64,000 bases of DNA from Siphonodentalium dalli (Eukaryota; Mollusca; Scaphopoda; Gadilida; Siphonodentaliidae), in contig CP136064.1 in assembly GCA_032622095.1 (NCBI GenBank), positions 187,594,209-187,658,208 of the forward strand. Reading direction: 5' to 3'. Position numbers and translations under genes: made by a program. The notes below the pieces were generated by a model. That model was not told the DNA's origin and made no database searches. It saw only the letters and a list, made by a program, of their open reading frames with translations. Below, piece by piece: positions 1 to 22,215 of this stretch. Position 1 is the stretch's first letter. Every line of letters begins with the position of its first letter.

Positions 1-632
1 AGAACATTCAGATATTTTTTAGCCTGAAAAATTGCATAAATCCTAACATCTAGTGGTCTAATTCTCCAACTGATGACCATTTCAGTCCAAAAGTTTCTAT
101 AGTCTAAAATTAACATTTTTTAGTTACTTTTTCCCCTCTGGGAAGTTTCTACATCCCCTAATTTGCAGAAGATAAAATTCATAATCGATGTGAATAATGG
201 GTGAACATCACCAACTTTAACTGGTGAAATTCAACCTGATCCTAGGTATCCAATATATAGCAGTTATCAGTTGAAGCCTAAGCAGAATGAGGTTCCCAGA
301 GGTTGAATTTATGTTGTGCTAGCCAGCCATGAGGGATAGCACCGCCGAATTCACCCTCTGGGGACTATTTGCACGCTTGCGTCTTTCGGATGTCAAGTAA
401 GCTATAGGCGGGTTATAATGGTGATGCGAATCATCTCGACGATTCAGTGACTATGGGCAGTACAGTAAAGTTATTAGTCAGCCGGATATATAGCAATTAA
501 AAGCATTCAAATGAATTAGTGACCCGGGGTCAGTATACTATAAGTGTACACATCAAGAGCACTGTGACGGCCACTCTCAAATTGTTTGTACACGGAATAC
601 AACCTACACCGGAGGATCGCTGTATAGTGAAT
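1..632. other. Sequence upstream of calmodulin; no clear gene
   Basis: No recognisable exon, TATA box or repeat was found. If the ATG at 633 is real, the 5' UTR and promoter lie here. A TGACG half-CRE occurs near 566 but means little alone. Confidence 0.3.
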
Positions 633-12146
<11,514 letters not shown>

Positions 12147-12566
12147 AGAGTATATATGGTCAATAGAACACGATCAAGACAGTTGGGTTTCTTCCATGCA
12201 CGGAGTCTAAGAGCTGCATGGTGGTGCATGTTGTGGAATTCACTTATGAGGGCGGTGCAAAAAATATCATCACTAAAAGATTGACCACTGAGGACGCTGT
12301 GTGCATGTGCACAAGTGATCGTGATTGAAGCGCAACACAGAACCGAGGGAAGTCTGCAGACGAGTCTTGAGAACTAAATCAGTCAATTTACATTGAGTTG
12401 TGGATTCATCAAGATTTTCCGCATAGAGACACAAATCAAGTCCGTCCATTAACATTTTCCAGTGCCAAACTACTTCCATTTAAATGCACAATATAAGAAC
12501 AACAATTGTGTGTTTCAGTTCACTTCTCTCTTACCAATCGTTTCATGAAACTAGCTTGATATTAAA
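12147..12566 (+). other. Probable calmodulin 3' UTR with candidate polyadenylation signal
   Basis: No coding potential was seen on the + strand after the TAG at 12144-12146. The first plausible polyadenylation hexamer is attaaa at 12561-12566. An antisense open frame here (12273-12479) resembles nothing known and is probably chance. Confidence 0.4.
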
Positions 12567-12679
12567 CGTATTTAAAATTCGATATAGGGCCAACGTGGGA
12601 TCAGTTTAGATTAAAATAAGACCAGAATTGCATTAATTTCGCGCAGACCCCTGATTACTGCATGTAATCACACATTCAG

Positions 12680-12765
12680 TTAACCCTTCCATGACTGGAG
12701 CCTCCTGATAGTTTGCGAAAACCCTGTGCCAATGCATTCTCTAATTTATGCGAGTCTCCTATAGG
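12680..12765. mobile_element. Truncated TTAA-type MITE fragment
   Basis: TTAA at 12680 is followed by cccttccatgactggag, then in reverse sense cgaaaaccctgtgccaatgc and attctct...atgcgagt. These match the right half of the element at 10420-10880, so this is one end of a copy of that family on the other strand. Confidence 0.65.
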
Positions 12766-13124
12766 CACATTTTTCAGAAACTTATTCTTCCAGAATTGAA
12801 TCTTAACCTTCAAACTTTTGAATTCATCAGAAAGCTAGAACACCTCTCTTGTTGGCAAATATTAAATCATAGCAATTTTGGACACTGCCTTCAAAATGGC
12901 ATTTCGTGGATTTCAAAAGAATATAATGTTCTCTACCAAAGTGAATCAATTGGAATTAATAAACCAGTGGGTGTACTCGATCACATTATATTTCTGTTTT
13001 TTGTTATTTTCATAAGGATTCAACTACAGTTTGATTTAAATTAGTTTTTAGATATATTGTACCTGGTCAAAAACATGTCACCTAATTCTGAGGTATGAAT
13101 TATCTCACCTAGTTAATCCTGTCC

Positions 13125-13280
13125 ATACTAAATGGATTCTCCCATTCAGTTATAAAAGTATAGATTGGAACGGTCTATTATTAGTTTGTAGGTAGTACAA
13201 AAGCAGACGACAGACAAAACACAGATAATACAAGAGCAGATTCATATTCTCAGTGCAATTGTAAGAAAATAAATATACTG
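13125..13280 (+). repeat. Dispersed repeat fragment (second copy of the 11090 family)
   Basis: It shares ordered words with 11095-11240. There is no coding content. Confidence 0.55.
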
Positions 13281-13629
13281 CAATACGGCCCATGCTGTTC
13301 ATATTTAGGAGAGCCTTTTCATTTAACCGAATCATGGTCTTACGTGCAAGTAATTTTTGACAAGGGTGCATGTGGAAATGAAGTAAATTCAATACATATA
13401 TATACTGAATGTATACATGTAAATGTTCCAAGCTTGATCTGAGTTGAGACACACGCCCAGTGTGCCATTCCAACCGTAACATGACTATTTCGAAAAAAAT
13501 ATGATAAATTGTTCATGCAAATACGAAACAATGAACACATCGAATTGAGCCAGTGCCTCACACACTCGCGTGTACCATAACCTTATACTTCCCTTAAAGT
13601 TTGTTGTAGCATTTAAAAAATCTCTAAGC

Positions 13630-13940
13630 TTTAAAGGCCCACTTAATTTTCGAACCCCCAGATCACATTATATAAAATATATGCCACACTATATACTATT
13701 TGAAAGAGGAAGCTCCATAAAATTGTATTTTCAACTTATTCGATGAAATACATTATGAACATGTTGTTTTTGTTGAGATATCGGCGTCTGTTATGAGCTA
13801 AAGTTTCTGCACGAAGTCGATTTTTTTCAATGGTAGGGCAATAAACTCTATATATTTAGATATAGAGGTATTCCCCTTCAATTGAAAATAAACTAATTTG
13901 AATTGTGTTGCATTCTGGGAGCCATTATGGGGGAAATGAT
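13630..13940 (+). repeat. Dispersed repeat, inverted copy at 25310-25560
   Basis: aaaggcccactta..ttttcgaacccccagatcacattatat, caaatag...gaggaagc, ttccccttcaa and gcattctgggagc appear in reverse order and complement at 25310-25560. A terminal-like aagtgggcctttaaa also lies at 26366. An old mobile element of unknown class. Confidence 0.6.
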
Positions 13941-14094
13941 TTCGCACATCGTGGTAGACCATTCCATGAATAGGTATTCTCGGGATACGACGTAGAGATC
14001 ACATTCCACCAGTTCAATACAGTCATGGTAACATTTTGAGGTTCAGACGGGGAACTTAATAATATTAAACAATACCATAATATACATTTCTTTG

Positions 14095-14307
14095 TTAACC
14101 CTTTCAGTGCCAAGTCCGATTTTTGTATCAACCCATATTTCCTTGATCATTTTTCAAATTTATTGATTATAATAATGTGATACATTGATGGAAAGAGCTC
14201 TTAGAACTCTTTCCATCAATGTATCACATTATTATAATCAATAAATTTGAAAAATGATCAAGGAAATATGGGTTGATACAAAAATCGGACTCTTGGCACT
14301 GAAAGGG
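14095..14307. mobile_element. Near-perfect palindromic MITE, 209 bp
   Basis: TTAA is followed by ccctttcagtgccaag. The whole left half is mirrored on the right, ending cttggcactgaaaggg at 14307. The arms (about 100 bp) differ mainly by a 2-nt indel next to the terminus, around a short centre agctctta. The left TTAA is present, but the right flank reads tctt instead. The transcript would be one long hairpin. Confidence 0.85.
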
Positions 14308-14309
14308 TC

Positions 14310-15105
14310 TTTCGCTGCCAATCTCGCATAAATGCGAGTTACCCATTCGCTGCCAACAGCGCATTTATGCGAATTTGGGGGTGCATCTTGTATAACGGAT
14401 GTAATTATATTGTTTTGTTACATTACGAAGGGGGTTCGGTTATTTTCAATCGAGTGATGGCGTGCGCTGACAATTTTGAAGAAAGGTTAACCATGGTCAT
14501 GCTACTCCTGGAGTTCCCTGAGTAGATGCAGTCCAAGCCAGAACATACCGTTGACAAATTCACTTTTGGTGGGATGCGATCGATGAATGGAAAATACAAA
14601 TAAGTGTTCCTTTTGAAAAAATGCAATAGTTTTATGTACAGTAGTAATACTAAACTACTCTAGTGTATTACTATATATATAATATACAATGTTAAACTGC
14701 AGATTAGTATGGTTTTACTACAGTACAGTATAAAATACTATGCATCTATGAACTACCATAGTTTAACTACGGTAATACTATGATTAAAAAAAATGCCGAA
14801 AAACATAAATTAAAACAAATCCAAGATGGCCGTGAATGTCACGTGACCATGTGACCCCCTATGACCTTGAATTGGTTTCCACGGCGGCTGGTGATAGGTC
14901 ATTGCCAAATTTACCAACCAGTGAAGTTTCAACTAAATACATCAATAATTACCTGATAGTCATTGGATTACACATATTATACAAAATACTTGTATTTACA
15001 TCCATAATGCTTGGCACTCACTGTCTGGTGTGTATGTCCATGTGGCGCGATGACAGCAAAAGAGTTAATACCTGTTCCTAATAATATATCTCACAGTATA
15101 GGTGA
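14310..15105. other. Intergenic; short AT-rich inverted motifs only
   Basis: gtagtaatactaaactac-type words recur on both strands between 14640 and 14790. aaatccaagatggcc at 14819 matches the AAGATGGC motif of the LINE 5' ends at 32.7-37.6 kb. No gene recognised. Confidence 0.35.
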
Positions 15106-15109
15106 AGGT

Positions 15110-15865
15110 CCCAGCTATAGATATTAGTCATATTAGATGATTTAGCCAAGTTGTTTTGGGCCGATTTCGCGATAAACTTTGAAATTGGTAATCCGCGGAA
15201 ATTTAATGATTGTAAAGCGAAATGGGCTCACAAAAGTCTGATAAAGCATGGGCTATCGATCTGATACCTTCGTCTATATTGTGATATATATTAATATGAA
15301 TCGTACGTGACACGTAGTGGAGTAACCACACAATCATGATGTGCCTCAAATTTGCATTTTTACGGCGACATAACGCTAAGAATAATTTACGTAACATCAT
15401 GCAGTGGTCACGACGGAGACGATATGCCAAATTGACAAGACGTGTCGTGGATTGTAAAATCTTGTCTGGATTATCGTCATGACTTCTTCATTTTTCGTTT
15501 TCATTAAGCTGACCAACGAAATTGGTCTAAATGAAATTAATAGACTTAAATCACAAGTGAATTCTTCGTAAATTGTGAATTCATTTCTATCGCGATGCTT
15601 CATTTCCAATTCCGCGTTTTTTACAATCTCAACACGGTTGCTAACCGGAAGGGACGTGGCAATTTTTCCAGAATCTATACCCGCGATCTTGAAAAATCAC
15701 TGATGGATATAGAAACAATTATATGACGTCATTCACCTGCCTTATGTATAAGCACCCTTGGTGGTTGCTATTAACGAACAGACATTTACTAAGAAATATA
15801 TTACCTGCGTTAATGTTTCAATGTTAAAAATATTTCCCAGTCAGAACTATATGGTGTAATATGAT
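15110..15865. repeat. Decayed member of the 26530 foldback family
   Basis: ggtcccagctatagat, tttcgcgataaactttgaa and taagaaatatatta(c)ctgc...caatgtta match, in order, pieces at 21710-22080 and 26690-26900. It is degraded, and the antisense open frames here look non-functional. Confidence 0.4.
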
Positions 15866-15989
15866 TACGTCAGTACGTATGGACAACCCAAAACACGTAC
15901 GTCCATCTATAAAATGATAAATGTATGTTTCATAGGAGTGCCTGTATTTCTGGCCAACTTGGGATGTACGATCAAGCCAGTACGTATGG

Positions 15990-16600
15990 ACCGTAGGACG
16001 GCGACATGTCACTCTATGTCCAAAGGTTCGCTATCCCCAAGGTTCATTATACCGAAGGTTCGCTATTCCCAAGGTTCTCTATATTCCTCGATATTCAGGT
16101 TTTTATAACTTGTTATTTTGAAGTTTCATTCTATATTCTAAAGTATTGAGAGGGTTCTTTATCATAAAACTCTTTTTATGAAGGAAATAACTTAAATGTA
16201 CTCAATCCGATAAGACGCTCCTAAATAACTCTTTCTTTGGCTTCGGTGGGAAAAAAATATTTGATTAGAGTCGAGGAACCCACCCATCAAAGCTCAGAGT
16301 AATTAGATATCGATCTTTGCAGTTTGCTATTTTTATTGTTTCTGTGCCTGATCGTGCCAGAAGGACGAGGTAAAACGGGCGGTCTTCCAGATAAATATGG
16401 ATAACTGTAAAATCGTGGTAATAATAACTATATACTTGGTATTAGTGTTGTCCATCTTTTCTGGTTAAATACGCCCAGAATAGCAAACCTTCAGAATAGC
16501 GAACATTCTGAATAAGAACCTTTGGAATAGCGACCCTTCGGAATATAGAACCTTCGGAATAATGAACCCGATCATGTATGAAGAGCCCATGACACGTCCA
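15990..16600. repeat. Degenerate 'ggttcgctattcccaa' words with inverted copies, enclosing a MITE fragment
   Basis: At 16022-16090 about four copies of (a)aggttcgctattcc-like words occur. At 16480-16560 the complement (gaatagcgaacattctga and so on) appears about six times. Between them, 16185-16375 is the left half of the TTAAAGGTACTCAATCCG MITE (here ttaaatgtactcaatccg). Confidence 0.55.
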
Positions 16601-16647
16601 TCAATAACTGTATTACATGTTTCATGGGACTGTTTATATATAGAGGA

Positions 16648-16786
16648 TCTCACATGAGTTCCTATTTTATACGGAATTTATCAACCGAGTTCACTAAATT
16701 CGATTTGAGCCGAGGTTTACCGAGGCTCAAATAGAATTTAGAGGACGAGGTTGATAAATTACGTATAAAATAGGACGAGTGTGAGA
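16648..16786. mobile_element. Small foldback element, 139 bp
   Basis: Inverted arms: tctcacatgagttcctattt / aaataggacgagtgtgaga, then tttatcaacc / ggttgataaa and the inner ctaaattcgatttgagccga / ctcaaatagaatttag. It resembles the copies at 9485 and 31253 in design but not in sequence. Confidence 0.7.
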
Positions 16787-16979
16787 TACCTTTTATCACA
16801 AGATCAAATAAACCCGAAGCAACGCGAAATACTCATCGAAAACAACAATCATACACTACAGCGATCGCAAGTTATCTGAAGAACGCCGTGACGTCATCGC
16901 ACGCGCTGATATTAAACGTGTCTATTACCGATAATAATGAAACTGCTTTTATGGCCAAATTATGTGATAAATATATATA

Positions 16980-17539
16980 TCTCATATATATTTTGAAGAC
17001 CTCTGTCTGTATGTATGTTTGTTTGTTTGTCTGTTTGTCTGTCTGTCATTTATACAAATCTACGATTCTCGACCGATCGGGACGAAACTTGGTACGTGTG
17101 TGTAGTTTGACCGGGCGGTGAACGTTGTCGTATTGGCGAGCCCGTGCGGCGCCCGCTTCGCGCATGCGCAGACGAGATCTCGGAAACGGGTGGAGTTATC
17201 GACTTGAAATTTGCTATGTGAATGTATCTTGCCCCGGATACGAATTTTATCGGGTCGCCGAGCCCGTGCGACGCCAGCTTCGCGCATGCGCAGACCAGAT
17301 CTCGGAAACGGGTAGAGCTATCGACTTGAAATTTGCTATGTGAATGTATCTTGCCCCGGATACGAATTTTATCGGGTCGCCGAGCCCGTGCGACGCCAGC
17401 TTCGCGCATGCGCAGACCAGATCTCGGAAACGGGTAGAGCTATCGACTTGAAATTTTGTTTTTGAATAGCGCTGGGTAGAGCTATCAACTTGAAATTTGG
17501 TTTTTGAATAGCCCGGACAACGTCGGGCTCATCGGCTAG
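16980..17539 (+). mobile_element. Non-autonomous Helitron-like element A
   Basis: It starts A|TC (tctcatatatattttgaaga) and ends with a hairpin agcccggacaacgtcgggct, then catcggCTAG|T. That is the Helitron 3' signature (GC hairpin about 10 nt before CTRR, insertion between A and T). The interior has (gtct)n and three 122-bp units beginning cgggtcgccgagcccgtg. No Rep/helicase coding is present. Confidence 0.85.
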
Positions 17540-18222
17540 TCTCATATATATTTTGAAGACCTCTGTCTGTCTGTCTGTCTATATGTTTGGCTGTCATTGA
17601 TACAAATCTACGATTCTCGACCGATCGGGACGAAACTTGGTACGTGTGTGTAGTTTGACCAGGCGGTGGACGTTGTCGTATTGGCGAGCCCGTGCGGCGC
17701 CCGCTTCGCGCATGCGCAGACGAGATCTTGGAAACGGGTGGAGCTATCGACTTGAAATTTGGTATGTGAATGTATCTTGCCCCGGATACGAATTTTATCG
17801 GGTCGCCGAGCCCGTTCGACGCCAGCTTCGCGCATGTGCAGACGAGATCTCGGAAACGGGTGGAGCTATCGACTTGAAATTTGCTATGTGAATGTATCTT
17901 GCCCCGGATACGAATTTTATCGGGTCGCCGAGCCCGTGCGACGCCAGCTTCGCGCAGGCGCAGACGAGATCTCGGAAACGGGTGGAGCTATCGACTTGAA
18001 ATTTGCTATGTGAATGTATCTTGCCCCGGATAGGAATTTTATCGGGTCGCCGAGACCGTGCGACGCCAGCTTCGCGCATGCGCAGACCAGATCTAGGAAA
18101 CTGATACAGCTATCGACTTGAAATTTGGTTTTTGAATAGCCCGACAACGTCGGGCTGGGTAGAGCTATCGACTTGAAAATTGGTTTTTGAATAGCCCGGA
18201 CAACGTCGGGCTCATCGGCTAG
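17540..18222 (+). mobile_element. Non-autonomous Helitron-like element B, directly abutting A and C
   Basis: It has the same 5' end as A (tctcatatatattttgaaga) and the same 3' hairpin plus CTAG at 18219-18222. It contains about four 122-bp units (cgggtc at 17799, 17921 and 18043). Near the end an extra internal copy of the terminal hairpin (agcccgacaacgtcgggct at about 18139) lies upstream of the real terminus, as if the element read through an older end. All long frames in it are repeat-derived. Confidence 0.85.
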
Positions 18223-19134
18223 TCTATTATATATTTTGGAAGATCTGTGTGTGTGTGTGTGTCTGTAATCGATGGACTCGAAAACGGCCGAGCCGATTTC
18301 GATGAAACTTGGTATGTGGGGGTATTTTCGGGCCAGGAGTAACATAGGCCTATTAATTTTCAGATCCGAGGTCAACTTTTCACGTGCCGATGTCAAATCT
18401 GTTTTTACGCTGTGTTACGGGACTTTCATTTGAGTTCGGTGCTTACAACTCGATTCGAAACAGGGCGAATAATAAAATGCCAGTCATAATAATGACACTG
18501 TGAGAATCTTTCGTGTTTCCTCTTTCCAACGATATATAATGCGTATGTATCTGTTTTAGTTATCTGCCTCAATTATCAAGAAGAAGTGGTACTATCTTCC
18601 ATCAGGATAAAAACAATGCGTAACTTCTATGACGTCGTTAGAGGTCATAACGTTAGATCACGTTAACGCTTAACCGGCCGATGCATTTGACTGTTTCAGA
18701 CGTCTTGGCGATATCTCGGGCACCGATGGTAATTTATCTTTACGTTGAAACTTGATAATTAATGAGCGTGTGTATATGAGGCGCGTTTATATACTTGAGT
18801 GAAAATCAAATCGGGTTAAACTGTCGGATTTTTACGGACGAAATTTGATGCATAGGGTATCTCGGTATCCGCTGGGCCGATTTCCCGGTATCCGCTGGGC
18901 CAATTTCCACCATTTTTGGGGTGTTGGTGTTTGACCCCACCTGACCTTGACCTTCAAAATGGTCAATTCAAGGTCAAATCGGGTAAAACCGGATGGATTT
19001 CGACGGGTACTTTTGTCGGGTACTTTTGTTCGGGCACTGTGTTTTGGACGGGTCAAATCGTGACCCCACTTGACCTTGGCCTTTAAAATAGACAATTCAA
19101 GGTCAAAGCCCGGACGAAGTCGGTCACCTTCTAG
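18223..19134 (+). mobile_element. Non-autonomous Helitron-like element C
   Basis: It starts exactly after B's CTAG with tctattatatattttggaag (similar to A and B), followed by (gt)n and gatttcgatgaaacttggta. It ends with ccggacgaagtcgg, a short hairpin, then tcaccttCTAG|T at 19131-19135. The interior has a duplicated ~130-bp block with tgaccttg(a/g)cctt ... caattcaaggtcaaa (18940-19000 and 19065-19110). It is a different subfamily from A/B with matching termini. Confidence 0.8.
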
Positions 19135-19588
19135 TACATATATAAGACTGGAGTAAAGTTGAGACCAACATGTCTTTGTTAATTTTGGTGCACAGATTTC
19201 AACGAAATTTGGTGTGGTGACTCAGGGTGCCCTGCTAGAGTGTATAATGGCGTTAGTTTTTCTAAATTTTGATTTAAACAAATTTAAATGAATAAAAAAA
19301 ATATGAACATATGTGAATATTTAGGTACAAATAAACCTATTTGCACGATAATATGTTGCAGCACCAGATATAGAGGAATGTGGGCCACAGTTAGACATGT
19401 GTCAGAGTGAGATATTGCCTCTAATATTTCTCTAATTTCCAGACCAATATCCATGGCGCCAGTCGAGAGATATTAGCCATATAGCACATGTTACTATATT
19501 TCTTCAAAATGCAATCATCAGGTGAAGGTTGAATCCGGCCAAGCGACCAATTTTCAAGGCAAAATTATTTTATTTAATTTTTGCAATT
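19135..19588. other. Decayed sequence after the Helitron trio
   Basis: cacagatttcaacgaaattt near 19190 resembles the conserved 'gatttcgatgaaacttgg' box of the Helitrons, so a fourth degraded relative may start at 19135. No gene recognised. Confidence 0.35.
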
Positions 19589-20041
19589 TTAAAGGTACTC
19601 AATCCGAATTAAACCTCGCAGATTACTATTTCCTTGAATTCGGAGGTGAAAAATATTTGATTCAAGTCGAGGAACCCACAACATCAAAGCTCAGAGTGGT
19701 CAGATACCGATTTTTAAAATCTATCATTTTAATTTTACGTGGCCCAGCAAACAGCAGACGAGAATACTTTCTCTGACCAAATTGCAGATGAAGATGGATA
19801 GCTCTAAAATCAAGTGGTTTTTATGTGTGTGTCAGATGTTTGACAAACCAGCAATATTCGTTGAGCAAAAAGTTGATAAATTACAGGTTTTTGTCAATTT
19901 TATGCTATAATTGACTGCGGTTAGCATTATTTTCGAGCAATTAATCGATTCTGTCAACTGAAGCGGCATTTCAAAAAATCTTGTTGTTGTTGTTGGAATC
20001 TGATGATATGGGGACTATTGATTCGGATTGAGGACCTTTAA
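19589..20041. mobile_element. TTAA-flanked MITE 'F', copy 1
   Basis: TTAA then AGGTACTCAATCCG at the left, CGGATTGAGGACCT then TTAA at the right. It shares its interior with 40468-40953 (ttatatttgatt-like aaatatttgattcaagtcga, aggaacccac, catcaaagctcagag, agatacc/tcga). The right TTAA (20038-20041) is also the left TTAA of the next element. Confidence 0.85.
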
Positions 20042-21318
20042 CTCATTGAGCGCCGGCGACGAGATAACTCGTCGCCCAACACACACCGTTTGTAACATTC
20101 TGCCTTCTAATACAATCTCACAATTTCAACCTGTTTGCACATGATTAGAACCCTGCATACTACAAGTCACATTTTGGGAGAAGCGTTTGTTTAATTTTCA
20201 GGGGGGGGTCTGTATATACGCGCATGCGCAGATTCAACTTGTACATCGGGGTATAGCCCAGCATGTCTCCGTTCAAATGACGCATCAGGCAGCTCCGCAT
20301 GTCGAGGCGTTTAGGAGATACAGTCGTATGAAAACAGGTGGTGAAATGATATGTGGGCGTGACTTAGACCTGCAGAGTTCAAACTCTCTAAGAGGTCAAC
20401 GGATACAGCGTACATATCTGTTAATTGGAAACCGATTTTAATTGCGTAAAGGTCGATTCCTATAAAGTCGGGCATGCCCTGATCCATCGTAAACTTGGTT
20501 TGACACCAAACGACACAGGAACGCTGATGTCGACAACGTACACAATATGTCAATCAAACTCTGTACCTTAAGGGGTTCGCCAAATTACAATGAGAATTTA
20601 CTATAGAAAAAAATTGTCAGTATATTGCTCTTACATTATTTACGATATCGAACTGAAATTTGGTATGGAAGGGGGGGGGGGGGAGTCGATGCGCTGAATC
20701 GGATATAATCGTCACCGGGTTAATCCGATGTACTAATATGTGGCATTGTCACCTAGATACAGTACAAACTGGAAGTACGTCCCACCGCGGCAAGTGCGAC
20801 TATTATAGGCCAAAAAGAACGAAACAATACATTTCCAAATAGTTTTCAATTTAATAATCTGCTTTTCTCTGAGAGTGTTCATTGTAAACGTCATCTCATT
20901 CACAAAATTCGTTTAGTCACACCGATTACCCACCCCCCCCCCCCCCCCCCGGATTCTATCTAAAATGCTATGTTATTCCACCAGCAAAATTAATGTCTAA
21001 AACTACACTGAATAAATTATTTAGATGGCCACACAAAACAACAACTTTGTGATTTCAGTCAATCGGTGTCAATTTTAAGTCCTCGTTGCCATGGCAACAT
21101 GATTTTTTTTTACCTATGATGACCCCCGAGTACCGGACATGGAGTTTAAAAGCAGGTCATGGATAGGGCCTATACTAGAAATGCCTGCTGTCAATTCGAT
21201 TCTGTCCTATATTGAATAGTCAAACTAAATATATAGTTAGTGTGAATAATGTTATTTGTTCCCAGGAGACCTGGCGTACAGATATCGATTCCCCTCAGGA
21301 GACCTGGCACTCAATGAG
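20042..21318. mobile_element. TTAA-flanked element 'G', 1.28 kb, no coding capacity seen
   Basis: TTAA (20038-20041) then CTCATTGAGCGCC. The right end is GGCACTCAATGAG then TTAA (21319-21322). The left end continues into a perfect hairpin ggcgacgag-ataa-ctcgtcgcc. The interior has long G and C runs (20680-20692 and 20931-20950) and no transposase. TTAA targeting suggests piggyBac-like. Confidence 0.75.
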
Positions 21319-21689
21319 TTAAGGGAAAAATATCTTTATTGGATAAATTTACATATAATACTGAATACATTTTTATGAAAACGGGGATTTATTGCATATT
21401 TCACATAGCCACATCTGATTTATTTATAGAGGGGTATGTATGCTTGATTTTCAGCGATTTACATGGATGGGACACAATGACTCAATGAGACATAATTTAT
21501 GGCCCTGGTAGGATCCAACTTCAGTAGATGACAGGCACTTCGAAACGGAATGAGATAATTTGCCAAATGACTATTGTTTTGGGGCTAAATAATTTAGATC
21601 AAACAAACTGATGTCATTGTGCAATAGTTGTATGTTCGGTGTGTTTCCTATACAGTTACTACTTAGGGGTGACCCCTTCTGTGAAGTAG

Positions 21690-22215
21690 ATGATGAGAAA
21701 CAAGTATTAAGGATGGTCCCAGCTCGAGATTGCATGCTTGTTCATGACTTTTGTGAGCTTATATCGTACTCTCAGATGTCTAATCATTGTGATGGTCAAT
21801 AATAGTGATAGCGGAGACCTAGACTGAAATTAACAATATTGATGGATATTTAATTCTATTTCCAATTTAATTCTATATATGTCTTTATGCGAAAAAACTT
21901 AATGATCGTTGAGAATTTTATCTAAAATTACTAATCATGCGGCACATGCTGACACTATTGTTAGGCATCTGATAGTATATAAACAGTTTAATAATTTCCC
22001 GGGAGGAATGACATTAGTATAAGGGACGCAAAGCAAAATCCACCACAAAGTCACTTAAATCTTGCCATTTCAAAGTTGGATCTTCACATTCTATGACACA
22101 CATTATTAATAAAAGGTATTTCATAATTTATTAACTGTACTAGTTACTTCCCTATCGCAACAGCAAAAACTTTGTACTGGTGGAATATATCATTCTTGAC
22201 GGGCATAGATACATA
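21690..22215 (+). repeat. Decayed member of the 26530 foldback family
   Basis: gatggtcccagctcgaga, gggacgcaaagcaaaatcc.cacaaagtcacttaaatc and ttgtactggtggaatat ... gacgggcatag match the order in 26690-26950. Confidence 0.5.

Noticed and set aside
12273-12479. Antisense 68-codon frame after calmodulin
   Set aside because: Lies in the probable 3' UTR, with no motif and no splice context.
17050-18396. Several overlapping 75-159-codon frames on both strands (REAGVARARRPDKIR-type repeats)
   Set aside because: They come from the 122-bp Helitron repeats, are open on both strands, and have no family resemblance.
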